In this document: piece after piece, positions 43,630-52,267 of the stretch
Layout of the letters: every line of letters begins with the position of its first letter
Numbering within the stretch: position 1 is the first letter of the stretch
From: Roseivirga pacifica
Lineage (GTDB): Bacteria; Bacteroidota; Bacteroidia; Cytophagales; Cyclobacteriaceae
Length of the DNA: 64,000 bases
Reading direction: 5' to 3'
NCBI RefSeq assembly: GCF_900111145.1
Contig: NZ_FOIR01000001.1
Location: 503,501-567,500 of the forward strand
Translations under genes and position numbers: made by a program
Notes under the pieces: model-generated
Told to the model about the DNA's origin: nothing
Seen by the model: only the letters and a program-made list of their open reading frames with translations
Database searches by the model: none

Positions 43630-44487
43630 ATGGGATACAATCGTAGAGAATTTTTAAGATTAGGAGGCGCGGCTGCAGCCGGTTTGGCTTTGGCTCCTAT
43701 GGCTTGCACTCCAGCAACCAAAGAAGCGGCTACCAATACTTTTGGGCTTCAGCTTTATACTTTGAGAGACGACTTTCCAAAAGACCCAAAAGGTGTTTTG
43801 GCTAAAGTAGCATCTTACGGCTACAAGCAAGTAGAGAGTTTTGAAGGCCCTAACGGTATGTTCTGGGGTATGACAAACAAGGAGTTTAAAGCCTATATGG
43901 ACGAATTGGGCATGAGCATCGTTTCGAGCCACTGCAACATCGATCAGGACTTTGAGCGCAAAGCTGCCGAAGCTGCCGAAATAGGAATGAAGTATTTGAT
44001 CTGCCCTTGGAGAAGCCAAGAAAAACTAGATGATTACTATGCTGTTGCCGAAGATTTTAACGCCAAAGGAGAAATCTGTAAGCAAAACGGAATTAAGTTC
44101 GCCTACCACAACCATGGCTACACGTTTACCGAAACCGAAGGTAAATTTCCGCATGATATTCTAATGGAAAACACCGACAAGGCTTTGGTTGAATACGAAA
44201 TGGACATTTACTGGGTGGTGACTGCGGGCCAAGATCCTATTGAGTGGATTAAGAAATACCCGGGTAGGTTTACCAGCAGCCATATTAAAGACAGAATGAA
44301 GGGCACCGATGAGCGCGAGGCAACTTGCACTTTGGGCACAGGCGTTATCGATTTTCAATCGATAATTAATGCAGGTAAACAAAACGGAATGGAGTACTTT
44401 ATTGTAGAGCAAGAGCGCTACGATGGCACCACTCCGCTAGCTAGTGTAGAGGCAAATGCCAAATACATGAATAAGCTTACCCTGTAA
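43630..44487 (+). CDS. Sugar isomerase/epimerase-like TIM barrel, Tat lipoprotein
   Basis: A 285-residue protein of the xylose-isomerase-like family (AP endonuclease 2 fold). The N-terminus YNRREFLRLGGAAAAGLALA has a twin-arginine motif and ends in a lipobox (PMAC), so a folded lipoprotein is probably exported. Metal-binding residues lie in SSHCNID, FAYHNHGY, EYEMDIYW and the C-terminal EQERYDG. Many such proteins act on sugar or keto-sugar substrates. It follows the fucosidase gene, which suggests a role in monosaccharide handling. Confidence 0.82.
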   Translation: MGYNRREFLRLGGAAAAGLALAPMACTPATKEAATNTFGLQLYTLRDDFPKDPKGVLAKVASYGYKQVESFEGPNGMFWGMTNKEFKAYMDELGMSIVSSHCNIDQDFERKAAEAAEIGMKYLICPWRSQEKLDDYYAVAEDFNAKGEICKQNGIKFAYHNHGYTFTETEGKFPHDILMENTDKALVEYEMDIYWVVTAGQDPIEWIKKYPGRFTSSHIKDRMKGTDEREATCTLGTGVIDFQSIINAGKQNGMEYFIVEQERYDGTTPLASVEANAKYMNKLTL

Positions 44488-44512
44488 AAAGGCTATTTAG
44501 CAACAAAACAGC

Positions 44513-44548
44513 TACCCTTCAGTTTAAGTATAACTGAAGGGTAACTTT
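44513..44548 (+). terminator. Hairpin after isomerase gene
   Basis: TACCCTTCAGTT and AACTGAAGGGTA form a 12-bp perfect stem with a 7-base loop, 26 bases after the stop, followed by the short CTTTAA. Confidence 0.65.
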
Positions 44549-44559
44549 AACAACGCGAT

Positions 44560-45168
44560 ATGAAAAGGAAAAGAAGAACTCAGAGGCTCTTTTTACTTTT
44601 ATTAATCATCACATTTAACACACTAAACGCACAAGATTTTTATTTAGGATTAAAAACTGGAGTAGGCGTGTCGGACTTTCAATACGATGGTTCGCCAGCG
44701 GAAAACCTCAGCCCGAAAATTATGCCTAATGTAGCCCTAACTTACAACTATAGGTTTCCTGAGTCTATTTTCGGGATGAATATAGAAACGGGCTATTCTA
44801 ACAGAGGCGCTAATATTGATAGCGAAAACCTAGACTACCGATTAAACTTTGTGGATCTTCCCATAATGCTAGACATCTACCCTGTAGCGTTTGTCAGGCT
44901 AAATGTGGGTGGAGAAATGAGCTATTTGGCCAGTGCAAAAAACAGGCTAGATGATGGTTCCAAAGAGGACGTTACGCGAAATTTTGATCAAAGAACGGTC
45001 TTTTCAGCTCTAGCAGGTATAAACCTTTCTATGACTTACTTTATGGATCTAGGTGTAAGATACAATTACCCCATTACCAATGTTAGCCAAAACGATCCGC
45101 TCTTGGGTATAGAAAACACCAAAGTGCATTATGTGCAAGCCTACATGATGCTCAAAATCGCCAACTGA
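44560..45168 (+). CDS. Outer-membrane beta-barrel protein (PorT-like family)
   Basis: A 202-residue protein with a basic N-terminus, signal peptide ending at NTLNAQ, and alternating beta strands (FYLGLKTGVGVSDFQYDG, FGMNIETGYSNRGANI, FVRLNVGGEMSYLAS) ending VHYVQAYMMLKIAN, the pattern of eight-stranded outer-membrane barrels of the PorT/OmpW-like type in Bacteroidota. Without alignment I cannot say it is PorT itself. It may interact with T9SS parts or be a general porin. A strong terminator follows. Confidence 0.65.
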   Translation: MKRKRRTQRLFLLLLIITFNTLNAQDFYLGLKTGVGVSDFQYDGSPAENLSPKIMPNVALTYNYRFPESIFGMNIETGYSNRGANIDSENLDYRLNFVDLPIMLDIYPVAFVRLNVGGEMSYLASAKNRLDDGSKEDVTRNFDQRTVFSALAGINLSMTYFMDLGVRYNYPITNVSQNDPLLGIENTKVHYVQAYMMLKIAN

Positions 45169-45188
45169 GGTTTTAACAAAGCATTAAT

Positions 45189-45217
45189 AGGGTAAGCTAA
45201 TTGGCTTACCCTTTTTT
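45189..45217 (+). terminator. Rho-independent terminator after barrel gene
   Basis: AGGGTAAGC and GCTTACCCT form a 9-bp stem with a 6-base loop and a T run (TTTTTT), 21 bases after the stop. Confidence 0.82.
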
Positions 45218-45259
45218 ATTCACTTAGCTTATCTTTAGCTTTGAATATTATTTTCGCCC

Positions 45260-46396
45260 ATGAACCTCAAACTCTTTTTTAAAGCACCTAAAACTGTTGA
45301 AGCCCTAAAGCCTTCGACTATTGGCGCCAGCATAAAATCACTTACCGATGAAAGCCTAGACATTGCCCAAACCGACATAGCCATAATTGGCCTGACGGAA
45401 GATCGTGGAACGGAAGCAAATCTTGGGGTGTCTGAAGGAGCCGACATTATTCGTGATAAATTTTATCGCTTAAAGAAGAGTGCCGTAAACTATAGAATTG
45501 CCGACTTAGGCAATCTGCAAAACGGAGAAAGCTTAGCCGATACTGTGGCTAGATTAAGAGAGGTTTGTGAGTTTCTTTTTAGCATTAAAGTTACCCCGCT
45601 AATTATTGGTGGCACGCACGACCTTTCATTAGGGCAATACTACGCGTACGAGTCGAAAAAAGACTTAATTTCTGTGCTAAACATAGATGCACGCTTAGAT
45701 GTAGAGCATGAAGGAGATGCCAACGAAACGTTTCTTTCAGACCTGATAACACACCAACCAAATTATCTTTTTAGCTACAACCATTTGGCGCACCAAAGCT
45801 ATTTGGTAGATGCAGAAGCCTTGGCAGCACTAGATAAACTTTACTTTGAAGCAGTGCGCTTAGGCGACATTCGTGAGGGTGTTCAAAAAGCAGAGCCAAT
45901 CATTCGAATGGCCAATATGTGCACGTTCGATATTTCGGCTATTCGAAGTGCCGATGCACCGGCAAATGCCAACGCTGAGCCTTTTGGCCTTACGGGAGAA
46001 GAGGCCTGCCAAATAATGTGGTATGCCGGAATGAATGAGAAAATGAGTTCGGTTAGCATTTCGGAATACAACCCTACGCTAGACGATCAGCATGAAAAGA
46101 CAGCCGCCATTATCGGCACCATGTTGTGGTATTTTGTGGAAGGCTACTACCACCGAAAAGATACAGGCCAGTTCAACTCGGACCAATACACTAAATACAC
46201 GGTGAGTTTTGAAGGCACCGAAGACACCATGACCTTCTACAAAAGCAACCGTTCTGAGAAATGGTGGATGCTGGTGACTTATGGTGAAAAGCACATGGAT
46301 AGGGCTTATTTACCCTGCAGTTACGAGGATTATACCGCAGCAACACATGGCGAATTTCCAGACCGTTGGATCAGAGCACAAGGGAAGCTGATCTAA
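45260..46396 (+). CDS. Arginase/formimidoylglutamase-family protein with degenerate metal site
   Basis: A 378-residue ureohydrolase-fold protein. Only part of the six-residue manganese site remains: H120 in GGTHD, D143 and D147 in NIDARLDV and D224 in FDISAIR, whereas the canonical second His of DAHxD is R145 and the second Asp of DxD is S226. The fold is intact and longer than arginase (about 300), with an extra C-terminal part (300-378). It may be inactive or bind metal differently. Formimidoylglutamase-like proteins of this kind recur in Bacteroidota. The gene stands alone between two terminator-flanked units. Confidence 0.75.
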   Translation: MNLKLFFKAPKTVEALKPSTIGASIKSLTDESLDIAQTDIAIIGLTEDRGTEANLGVSEGADIIRDKFYRLKKSAVNYRIADLGNLQNGESLADTVARLREVCEFLFSIKVTPLIIGGTHDLSLGQYYAYESKKDLISVLNIDARLDVEHEGDANETFLSDLITHQPNYLFSYNHLAHQSYLVDAEALAALDKLYFEAVRLGDIREGVQKAEPIIRMANMCTFDISAIRSADAPANANAEPFGLTGEEACQIMWYAGMNEKMSSVSISEYNPTLDDQHEKTAAIIGTMLWYFVEGYYHRKDTGQFNSDQYTKYTVSFEGTEDTMTFYKSNRSEKWWMLVTYGEKHMDRAYLPCSYEDYTAATHGEFPDRWIRAQGKLI

Positions 46397-46556
46397 AAAA
46401 ACGAGCCCCAATATTCCATATGAACATTGAGGCTCTACTGGGTCATTTAAATAATATCTTAATAAATAGTTTATAGATACTACTTGTATTTGGTACTCCA
46501 AATGCGAATCTTACCCTACCCAAACGCTGATTTTTTTACCCTTTTAATCAATAAAA

Positions 46557-47738
46557 ATGTCGATAAAAGCCAAGCTACTATTGTTTGCATCTGCCATAGT
46601 GTTGGTTGCATGCAATAGCTTTGAAAGCGAAACCTGGTACAAAGGCAACTTGCACACCCATACCTACTGGAGCGATGGCGATGCATTTCCGGAAATGGTA
46701 CTGGATTGGTACAAAACCAATGGCTACGACTTTGTATCCTTAACCGACCACAACACCTTGCAGCAAGGTGAGAAGTGGAAGAAAATGCCTAAGAGCCACA
46801 TTTACCAAAAAGCATTTGACGATTACTTGGCAAAATATGGGGAAGACTGGGTGAACTACGAAAAGGACTCAACCGGCACACGGGTAAAACTAAAGACGGA
46901 AGCGGAATACCTACCACTTTTTGCCGATGACAGCTTTATGATAATGCGTGGTGAAGAAATTACCGATAGTTATGACGGTAAGCCCTTGCATATGAATGCC
47001 ACTAACGTGCAAGGCATGATAGCGCCTCGCCATGGCAATAGTGTAGCCGATGTGCTACAAAACAACATTAATGCTGTTTTGGAACAGCGTGAAGCCACTG
47101 GCAAACCCGTAATGCCCCATATCAATCACCCTAATTTTGGTTGGGCAATTTCTGTAGAAGACATGAAATCGCTTAAGGGAGAAAGGTTCTTCGAAGTTTT
47201 CAATGGGCACCCATCGGTAAATAATTATGGTGATAGCACTAGAATGGGCATGGAGGAAATGTGGGATCAGATAAACATTGCTTATTTGAGCAGAAACCAG
47301 CCTCTTATGTATGGCATAGCCACAGACGACAGCCATTATTACCACCAGTTTGGTCCGCAGTTTAGCAATAGTGGGCGTGGTTGGGTTATGGTTAATACCA
47401 AGACGCTAGAGCCAGATGCCATTGTGCACGCTATGGAAGCCGGCAAATTTTACGCTTCTACCGGTGTAACATTAAAAAAGCTGAAGCAGCAAAATGGAAA
47501 GATAGACCTAGAAGTGGCAACCGAGCCCGGTGTGAGTTATAAGATTGAGTTTATTGGCGTTAGGAAAGGTAGTGAGATGTCTGAGGTATTTCACACCATA
47601 AAAGGGACAAAAGGCACCTGTAAAATAAGCAATGAGGTACTATTTGTGCGCGCAAAAATAACCTCATCAAAGCTAAAAGAAAACCCGTTTGAGGAAGGAG
47701 ATTTTGAAACGGCCTGGACACAGCCGGTAACGCATTAG
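46557..47738 (+). CDS. PHP-domain lipoprotein (phosphoesterase-like)
   Basis: A 393-residue protein. Lipoprotein signal 1-19 (LLLFASAIVLVAC). The PHP metal motifs are GNLHTHTYWSDG (near 30), SLTDHNT, and downstream ATDDSHYYH. PHP proteins are metal-dependent phosphatases or nucleases; here export as a lipoprotein argues for a periplasmic or surface role. A C-terminal segment (about 300-393) is beta-rich, as in PHP proteins fused to carbohydrate or Ig-like domains. The stop TAG interlocks with the stop of the facing TlpA gene. Confidence 0.82.
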   Translation: MSIKAKLLLFASAIVLVACNSFESETWYKGNLHTHTYWSDGDAFPEMVLDWYKTNGYDFVSLTDHNTLQQGEKWKKMPKSHIYQKAFDDYLAKYGEDWVNYEKDSTGTRVKLKTEAEYLPLFADDSFMIMRGEEITDSYDGKPLHMNATNVQGMIAPRHGNSVADVLQNNINAVLEQREATGKPVMPHINHPNFGWAISVEDMKSLKGERFFEVFNGHPSVNNYGDSTRMGMEEMWDQINIAYLSRNQPLMYGIATDDSHYYHQFGPQFSNSGRGWVMVNTKTLEPDAIVHAMEAGKFYASTGVTLKKLKQQNGKIDLEVATEPGVSYKIEFIGVRKGSEMSEVFHTIKGTKGTCKISNEVLFVRAKITSSKLKENPFEEGDFETAWTQPVTH

Positions 47739-49384
47739 TTGTTTTTGGAAAAATCCAACTCAACCACTTGGCCAGCCTCACCGGTAACATGTATTTCCAA
47801 TTCTTTATAACGGGTGGAAAATTCTCCCCTCACTTCATACACTATTTGCGTTTTGTAGACTCCTGCTTCTACATCAAAACCACGTTCCCAGTTATGCTCT
47901 GGATTATGTCGGTTATACATGGGTTTAGCTCCTTTAGGTGTAAATTCAGAACTAAATTTGACCTTGCTATACTGGTGGTTTGCAACACGAACTAGGAGGT
48001 TCCCTTTACGCACTTGTTTGGCCATTTCTTTGTCAGAAATCTGCATGGCCTTTTGTGCTTCATAAACCAAACCATAGCCCCTCAGGAGATAATTACGCAT
48101 CACAACTTTGTTCTTATCATCAAGCAGAAAATACTTAGGGTAGCCTGTGACGTTATAGTCAGATAGGACTTCATCAGTTTCTGAAGCAATTAGCTGTGGC
48201 CATGTTATTTTCCTTCCTCCTATAAATTTCTCTACACGCTCCTTTGTATCATCGGCTATACTTACAACCTCGAAGTTGTAGTCTTTAAAAAACTCATTGA
48301 CATCGAGCAGGTATGGAATTTCTTCCAGGCAAGGTGCACACCATGTGGCCCAAAAGTCTAATATTCTGAATTTGCCTTCTTCCGATTTAAAGGGTTCCCC
48401 ATAAATAGTTTCCCCTTCAATCATTGGTGCTGTTGCACCAATTTGTGTTCCATACCATGGTGCATTTTCATCCTCTTGCAGTAGCTTAAGTTCTAAACCA
48501 TTCTCACTTACACCAACAATTCTATAGCTTCCATACGCTGTGGTTATCCGCTCTCCCAACTCAAGCTGCAAAACGGGGTTCATGGCCATAGTAGCAGTAT
48601 CTTCTTCACTAAATGGGTCGGATAATGCCATAACCCGAAGCGTATTTTTATCAAACCGGATGCCAGCCCCTCTGTTACTGAGGTATATGTGCTTGGTTTC
48701 ACCATCAAGGTTAAGACTGGTGTAGGAATGAGACCTAACGCCAATTGTAACCAAACCTTTGAAAGGGTTTAATGCCAGATATGCTGAGTCCTGCACAACC
48801 TTTCCATCAATTACTCTTTCCACTGCAGCCGCAGTAATTGGGCTGTTATAGGTTAAGCTCTCTAACCCCGGTTTAGGGCGCTTTAAATACTGCGGAACTT
48901 CATCTATAAATTCCTCATCATTGTCGGTATCGACTATAAAAATGTGTTCGTCTCCTTTCTCAGCATACAATAAAGACACCTGGGTATCCACAAATTCATC
49001 TACAAACCGAGCAAGCTCTTCTTCTGTTAAATCGTTGTACCAAGCAGATTGAAACCGCGTAGAGTCAATAAGCCCCGTTTTCAATCTAGACCAGGCAGAT
49101 TGAAGCACATCAGAATTCCACACACCAATGCTAAATATGTGGTCATCTAAACCCTCAGGTAAATTTTTGTAAAGCTCTGTTAGACCATAACTTCTATCGG
49201 TGGAATCCGTGGTGGCAGGATTGATAAGCGTGGAAGCATGAGGGAACGGACCATTGCCAACTCTTCGCTCCAACTTCACCGTGATGGTGTCGCTTAACAC
49301 AAGCTCTTGCGCACAAAGCTCAGTGTTAATCTTCAGCGACAAGAGTATGAAGATTAGGATAATGATATTGTGTGAGCTTACCAT
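47735..49384 (-). CDS. Secreted thioredoxin-fold protein (TlpA/AhpC-TSA type)
   Basis: A 549-residue protein with signal peptide (IIILIFILLSLKINTELCAQ), a long N-terminal half (30-310) that I do not recognise, a thioredoxin domain at about 325-470 with WATWCAPC (active CxxC near residue 348), and a C-terminal beta-rich part (470-549). Such proteins keep periplasmic cysteines reduced, for example in cytochrome or T9SS cargo maturation. The N-terminal half resembles the beta-strand-rich domains found in Bacteroidota TlpA fusions. Confidence 0.8.
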   Translation of the reverse strand: MVSSHNIIILIFILLSLKINTELCAQELVLSDTITVKLERRVGNGPFPHASTLINPATTDSTDRSYGLTELYKNLPEGLDDHIFSIGVWNSDVLQSAWSRLKTGLIDSTRFQSAWYNDLTEEELARFVDEFVDTQVSLLYAEKGDEHIFIVDTDNDEEFIDEVPQYLKRPKPGLESLTYNSPITAAAVERVIDGKVVQDSAYLALNPFKGLVTIGVRSHSYTSLNLDGETKHIYLSNRGAGIRFDKNTLRVMALSDPFSEEDTATMAMNPVLQLELGERITTAYGSYRIVGVSENGLELKLLQEDENAPWYGTQIGATAPMIEGETIYGEPFKSEEGKFRILDFWATWCAPCLEEIPYLLDVNEFFKDYNFEVVSIADDTKERVEKFIGGRKITWPQLIASETDEVLSDYNVTGYPKYFLLDDKNKVVMRNYLLRGYGLVYEAQKAMQISDKEMAKQVRKGNLLVRVANHQYSKVKFSSEFTPKGAKPMYNRHNPEHNWERGFDVEAGVYKTQIVYEVRGEFSTRYKELEIHVTGEAGQVVELDFSKNN

Positions 49385-49462
49385 AAGCTCAAGATAAACT
49401 AAATAAATAGTTTATTCAATTCAGGCTCACTAAGAATACCAAATGTGCAATATGTGATGAAA

Positions 49463-49630
49463 CTAGCCTTTTAAGTGACCAGGCAATTTGATGTCTTTCT
49501 TTTCGGTGGGGCTGCAAGCATTGCAGCCGGAAGAGGCGCAACCAGACTCGGACTTATAATCGCGGTAAAACTTACGCGCCATAAAACCTATTGCTGCTAC
49601 AAATACAATGATGAGAATGACTTCTTGCAT
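49463..49630 (-). CDS. FeoB-associated Cys-rich membrane protein
   Basis: A 55-residue small protein, too short for usual gene callers. It starts MQEVILIIVFVAAIGFMARK (one helix), followed by a short basic linker and the Cys cluster CASSGCNAC, typical of FeoB-associated Cys-rich membrane proteins. The family is usually next to feoB, which is not found here, so it may be a solitary copy. The predicted role is iron or electron handling next to the inner membrane. The opposite strand also has an open frame here, but without recognisable features. Confidence 0.75.
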   Translation of the reverse strand: MQEVILIIVFVAAIGFMARKFYRDYKSESGCASSGCNACSPTEKKDIKLPGHLKG

Positions 49631-49665
49631 ATCAATCGGTTAACGGCTCAAAATTAAAAATAGTT

Positions 49666-50598
49666 CTAGAAGGATGAAAGGTCGATGAGTACAATACGGT
49701 CCAAAAAGCCAATGGCTGCAGTTTTCCCATCTTTGGTTACATCGGCAGAAAGCGCCACGGTGCCCAATCGGCCAAAGTCGTGCGCCTCTGAACCGTCCTT
49801 ATTCACCAACTTTACTTGGCCGCCACTAAGCGCCAAAAGCACCTTTTCTTTTCCCGCTACCCATTTGGCAAACAGTATTTTTCCTTCATTGGTAAAATTG
49901 CTCTTTTCCTCACCATCTTTAAAGAAGCGCACGTATGGCTCATCTGATTTAAAGAAGTAAAATTCCGTTGCCATCAATTCTCCTGAAGGCAGTATTTCGA
50001 GCATTTTGCCGCCTAGATCCAGTTCGGCCCTTACCCATTCCTCAGTTTTTAGGTCTACAATTTCAAGCCAAGTTCCGGCAGAGGCTATGATAATGTGCGA
50101 TTCATCCGGCCAATAGGTGCTTGCCACATAAAGGTCTGGCGCCTCAAATTCATGGGTTTGTTCCCACTTTTCATTAAAAAGAATCACATCATCATCGCAC
50201 GAAACAGCAAACTGCTTTTCATCTGGTCGAATGGCCATGTGCGAGCCGAATTCGCAGCCTTTATATTCAAGTGTTCTTTGCAGTTCTCCTGCTTTAGACC
50301 AAATCTTTATGGAAGGCCCTACGCCTGACGAAGTATAAAACCAATCGCCAGATGGAGCCCAAAGCCCCTCGGTTACCGCATCGGTAAAGCCCTCCAGTTC
50401 CTTAATGCGCTCGCCTGTGGCAACATCTACAAGGTGTGCCTGATTTGTGCTTACACCGCTACCTGTTAAAAGTGTTTTGCCATCAGGCGAAAAGGCCATT
50501 AGGTGCACACCATTCATATAACCTTCGATGGTTCGGAGTTCTTGACCAAAAGTGGCCAAAGAAGTGAATAGGCACAGCCCAAAAATCAGCTTTCTCAT
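49666..50598 (-). CDS. Secreted WD40-like beta-propeller protein
   Basis: A 310-residue protein with signal peptide (RKLIFGLCLFTSLATFGQ) and repeated propeller blades (GVHLMAFSPDGKTLLTGSG, LWAPSGDWFYTSSG, MAIRPDEKQFAVS). Each blade ends in a GK/SGD-type turn. It is probably periplasmic and may act as a scaffold; no enzyme motif seen. The ATG at 50598 overlaps the suhB stop as ATGA, so the two genes are translationally coupled; a TTG three codons upstream is less likely. Confidence 0.72.
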   Translation of the reverse strand: MRKLIFGLCLFTSLATFGQELRTIEGYMNGVHLMAFSPDGKTLLTGSGVSTNQAHLVDVATGERIKELEGFTDAVTEGLWAPSGDWFYTSSGVGPSIKIWSKAGELQRTLEYKGCEFGSHMAIRPDEKQFAVSCDDDVILFNEKWEQTHEFEAPDLYVASTYWPDESHIIIASAGTWLEIVDLKTEEWVRAELDLGGKMLEILPSGELMATEFYFFKSDEPYVRFFKDGEEKSNFTNEGKILFAKWVAGKEKVLLALSGGQVKLVNKDGSEAHDFGRLGTVALSADVTKDGKTAAIGFLDRIVLIDLSSF

Positions 50599-51380
50599 TT
50601 GTTCCAATGGTTTTGAATAATCTGAAGGATTTCAGGCTGCGCAATGTTACCTGCAACAATTTCACGACCGAAAAGAAAGTCGTCTCCACCTCTAAAATCG
50701 GTCACTATGCCGCCCGCTTCTTTTACTAAAAGCGCGCCTGCAGCAACATCATAAGAATTCAGGTTATATTCAAAAAAGCCCTCGAATCTTCCGCAGGCGG
50801 TGTAGGCCAGATCGATGGCCGCACTTCCCATGCGCCTTAAGCCGTGGGTGCTTTGCATAAAGTCGTTCAGAATAGCCAAATATTGGTTCATCTGCTCAAA
50901 GTTGTAGTAAGGAAAGCCCGTTGCTATCAAACCCTTGTCTATGGTTTTAACTGGCGAAACACTAATGGGCATGTGGTTTAAGAATGCGCCACCGCCTTTT
51001 GTGGCATGAAAGCACTCGTCTCGGCTAACATCGTAAACCACGCCTAGTGTCAGTTCTCCTCTTTTGAGCAAAGCCACTGAAATGGCATATACCGGCAAGC
51101 CATGAGTAAAGTTTGTTGTTCCATCCAGTGGGTCGATCACCCAATTGTACGAGTCGGACCTTTTGGTAGAGGTGCCCTCTTCGGCAATAAAACCGGCACC
51201 AGGAAGAATTTTGGAAAGCCCAGCCACAATAAACTTCTCGGTTTCCTTATCTACATAAGAAACCAAGTCGTTTTTGCCTTTGTATTCAATCTTAGATTTA
51301 TCGAAAGCTTGTGCCTCTTTACGAATAAAATCTCCGGCTTCTTTCACCAAAACAATCACTTCCTGAAGTAGCTGCTGCAT
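50595..51380 (-). CDS. suhB: Inositol-monophosphatase-family phosphatase (SuhB-like)
   Basis: A 261-residue magnesium-dependent phosphatase. The metal motifs are EEGTS (E near 68), IDPLDGTTNFTHG (about 87-99) and SYDVAAGALLVKEAGG (about 209). SuhB removes phosphate from inositol monophosphate and related compounds and in some bacteria also affects rRNA folding and antitermination. It is translationally coupled to the propeller gene. A TATATTTG -7 box precedes it. Confidence 0.88.
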   Translation of the reverse strand: MQQLLQEVIVLVKEAGDFIRKEAQAFDKSKIEYKGKNDLVSYVDKETEKFIVAGLSKILPGAGFIAEEGTSTKRSDSYNWVIDPLDGTTNFTHGLPVYAISVALLKRGELTLGVVYDVSRDECFHATKGGGAFLNHMPISVSPVKTIDKGLIATGFPYYNFEQMNQYLAILNDFMQSTHGLRRMGSAAIDLAYTACGRFEGFFEYNLNSYDVAAGALLVKEAGGIVTDFRGGDDFLFGREIVAGNIAQPEILQIIQNHWNK

Positions 51381-51396
51381 AGTATTAGGTTTGATG

Positions 51397-51404
51397 CAAA
51401 TATA
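51397..51404 (-). promoter_or_regulatory. -7 box of suhB promoter
   Basis: Read on the minus strand, TATATTTG fits TAnnTTTG exactly, 17 bases before the suhB ATG. A -33 element at 19-20 bases was not convincing. The gap 51381-51556 also contains the palindrome GTCAATTGAC (51475-51484) and a 7-bp dyad AAGCCTC/GAGGCTT (51497-51538). Confidence 0.45.
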
Positions 51405-51556
51405 GTTTTAATCGCTGCCAAGCCATAGCAATGCGTGTTGCTGAAAGGTAAAATGTTTCGGTGAGAGGGGAAATGTCAATTGACCCAGGCAATTACAAGC
51501 CTCGGGCGAGTTTAATGCCTTTCAATTACTGGAGGCTTAGAAGTCATCACACTCAA

Positions 51557-52267
51557 TCACGCCACGTTCACCGGCTCCATTACCGATTTAATTGCCAAAC
51601 GTAGCCCTTCTTTAATGGCCTGCATTTCGGTGCGGTGATGGTATTTCTGATTCACCTCAATTTCTAAACCCATGTAGTTTTCACCCTTAAACTCCTTGCG
51701 CAAGTGCGTAGTAAAACCATCAGCAGTTCCTTTGTAAGGGTAATTGTGCTTAATGATCACTTGCGGTAAGTAAGCTTTCAACTGAGCTTCCAGCGCCTGG
51801 GCTAAGTCTACCTCGTTCTTTCTCTTTTCGTCATACAAAAGCCCAATATCGGCAGTTCTCACTTCGCCATTTAGCATAGGGGTAAATGAGTGAATGGAAA
51901 AGTGCGCTACCGAATCAGTTTTACGGGCATGCCCCTTAATCCATTCATAAACTGGCTGTCTGTAGGCCGTATAATAGCGCTTGATCAAGAACTTTTTCAC
52001 CACCGAATCCAGCCCACGGCTATAGTCCGAATAAAGCTCCGGATTGAATTTAGAACGGTTCACATCTACCAACAGGCGACTCACCATATGCACATAAAGC
52101 GGTAGCTTTAGCGAATCGGCCAAGAACTGCGCCACCTCGCCCGCGCCAATATCATAGCCTCGGTGCGACTCTAACACGGGTTCGCTGCCCAAAAACAAGT
52201 ACCTATAGTTGTTCGGTACATAATTACCGGCATGCTCGCAGGTAATTAAAAAGCTTCTTCTAGACAT
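51557..52267 (-). CDS. N-formylglutamate amidohydrolase-family protein
   Basis: A 236-residue zinc amidohydrolase. The family segment LITCEHAGNYVP (8-19) carries the E/H metal ligands, with RGYDIGAGEVA and HFSIHSFTPML further on. The fold resembles Zn-peptidases and carries the HGG-like core of the histidine-degradation enzyme HutG type. I use the ATG at 52267; the frame continues to a TTG at 52303. It overlaps the GCS2 gene by 22 bases and is the last gene of the amidoligase operon, so its substrate may be a gamma-glutamyl- or formyl-type amide made by the operon. Confidence 0.85.
   Translation of the reverse strand: MSRRSFLITCEHAGNYVPNNYRYLFLGSEPVLESHRGYDIGAGEVAQFLADSLKLPLYVHMVSRLLVDVNRSKFNPELYSDYSRGLDSVVKKFLIKRYYTAYRQPVYEWIKGHARKTDSVAHFSIHSFTPMLNGEVRTADIGLLYDEKRKNEVDLAQALEAQLKAYLPQVIIKHNYPYKGTADGFTTHLRKEFKGENYMGLEIEVNQKYHHRTEMQAIKEGLRLAIKSVMEPVNVA

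Noticed and set aside
49475-49657. 60-codon plus-strand frame at the FeoB-associated gene
   Set aside because: The minus-strand frame here has a membrane helix plus Cys cluster of a known family; the plus frame has neither.
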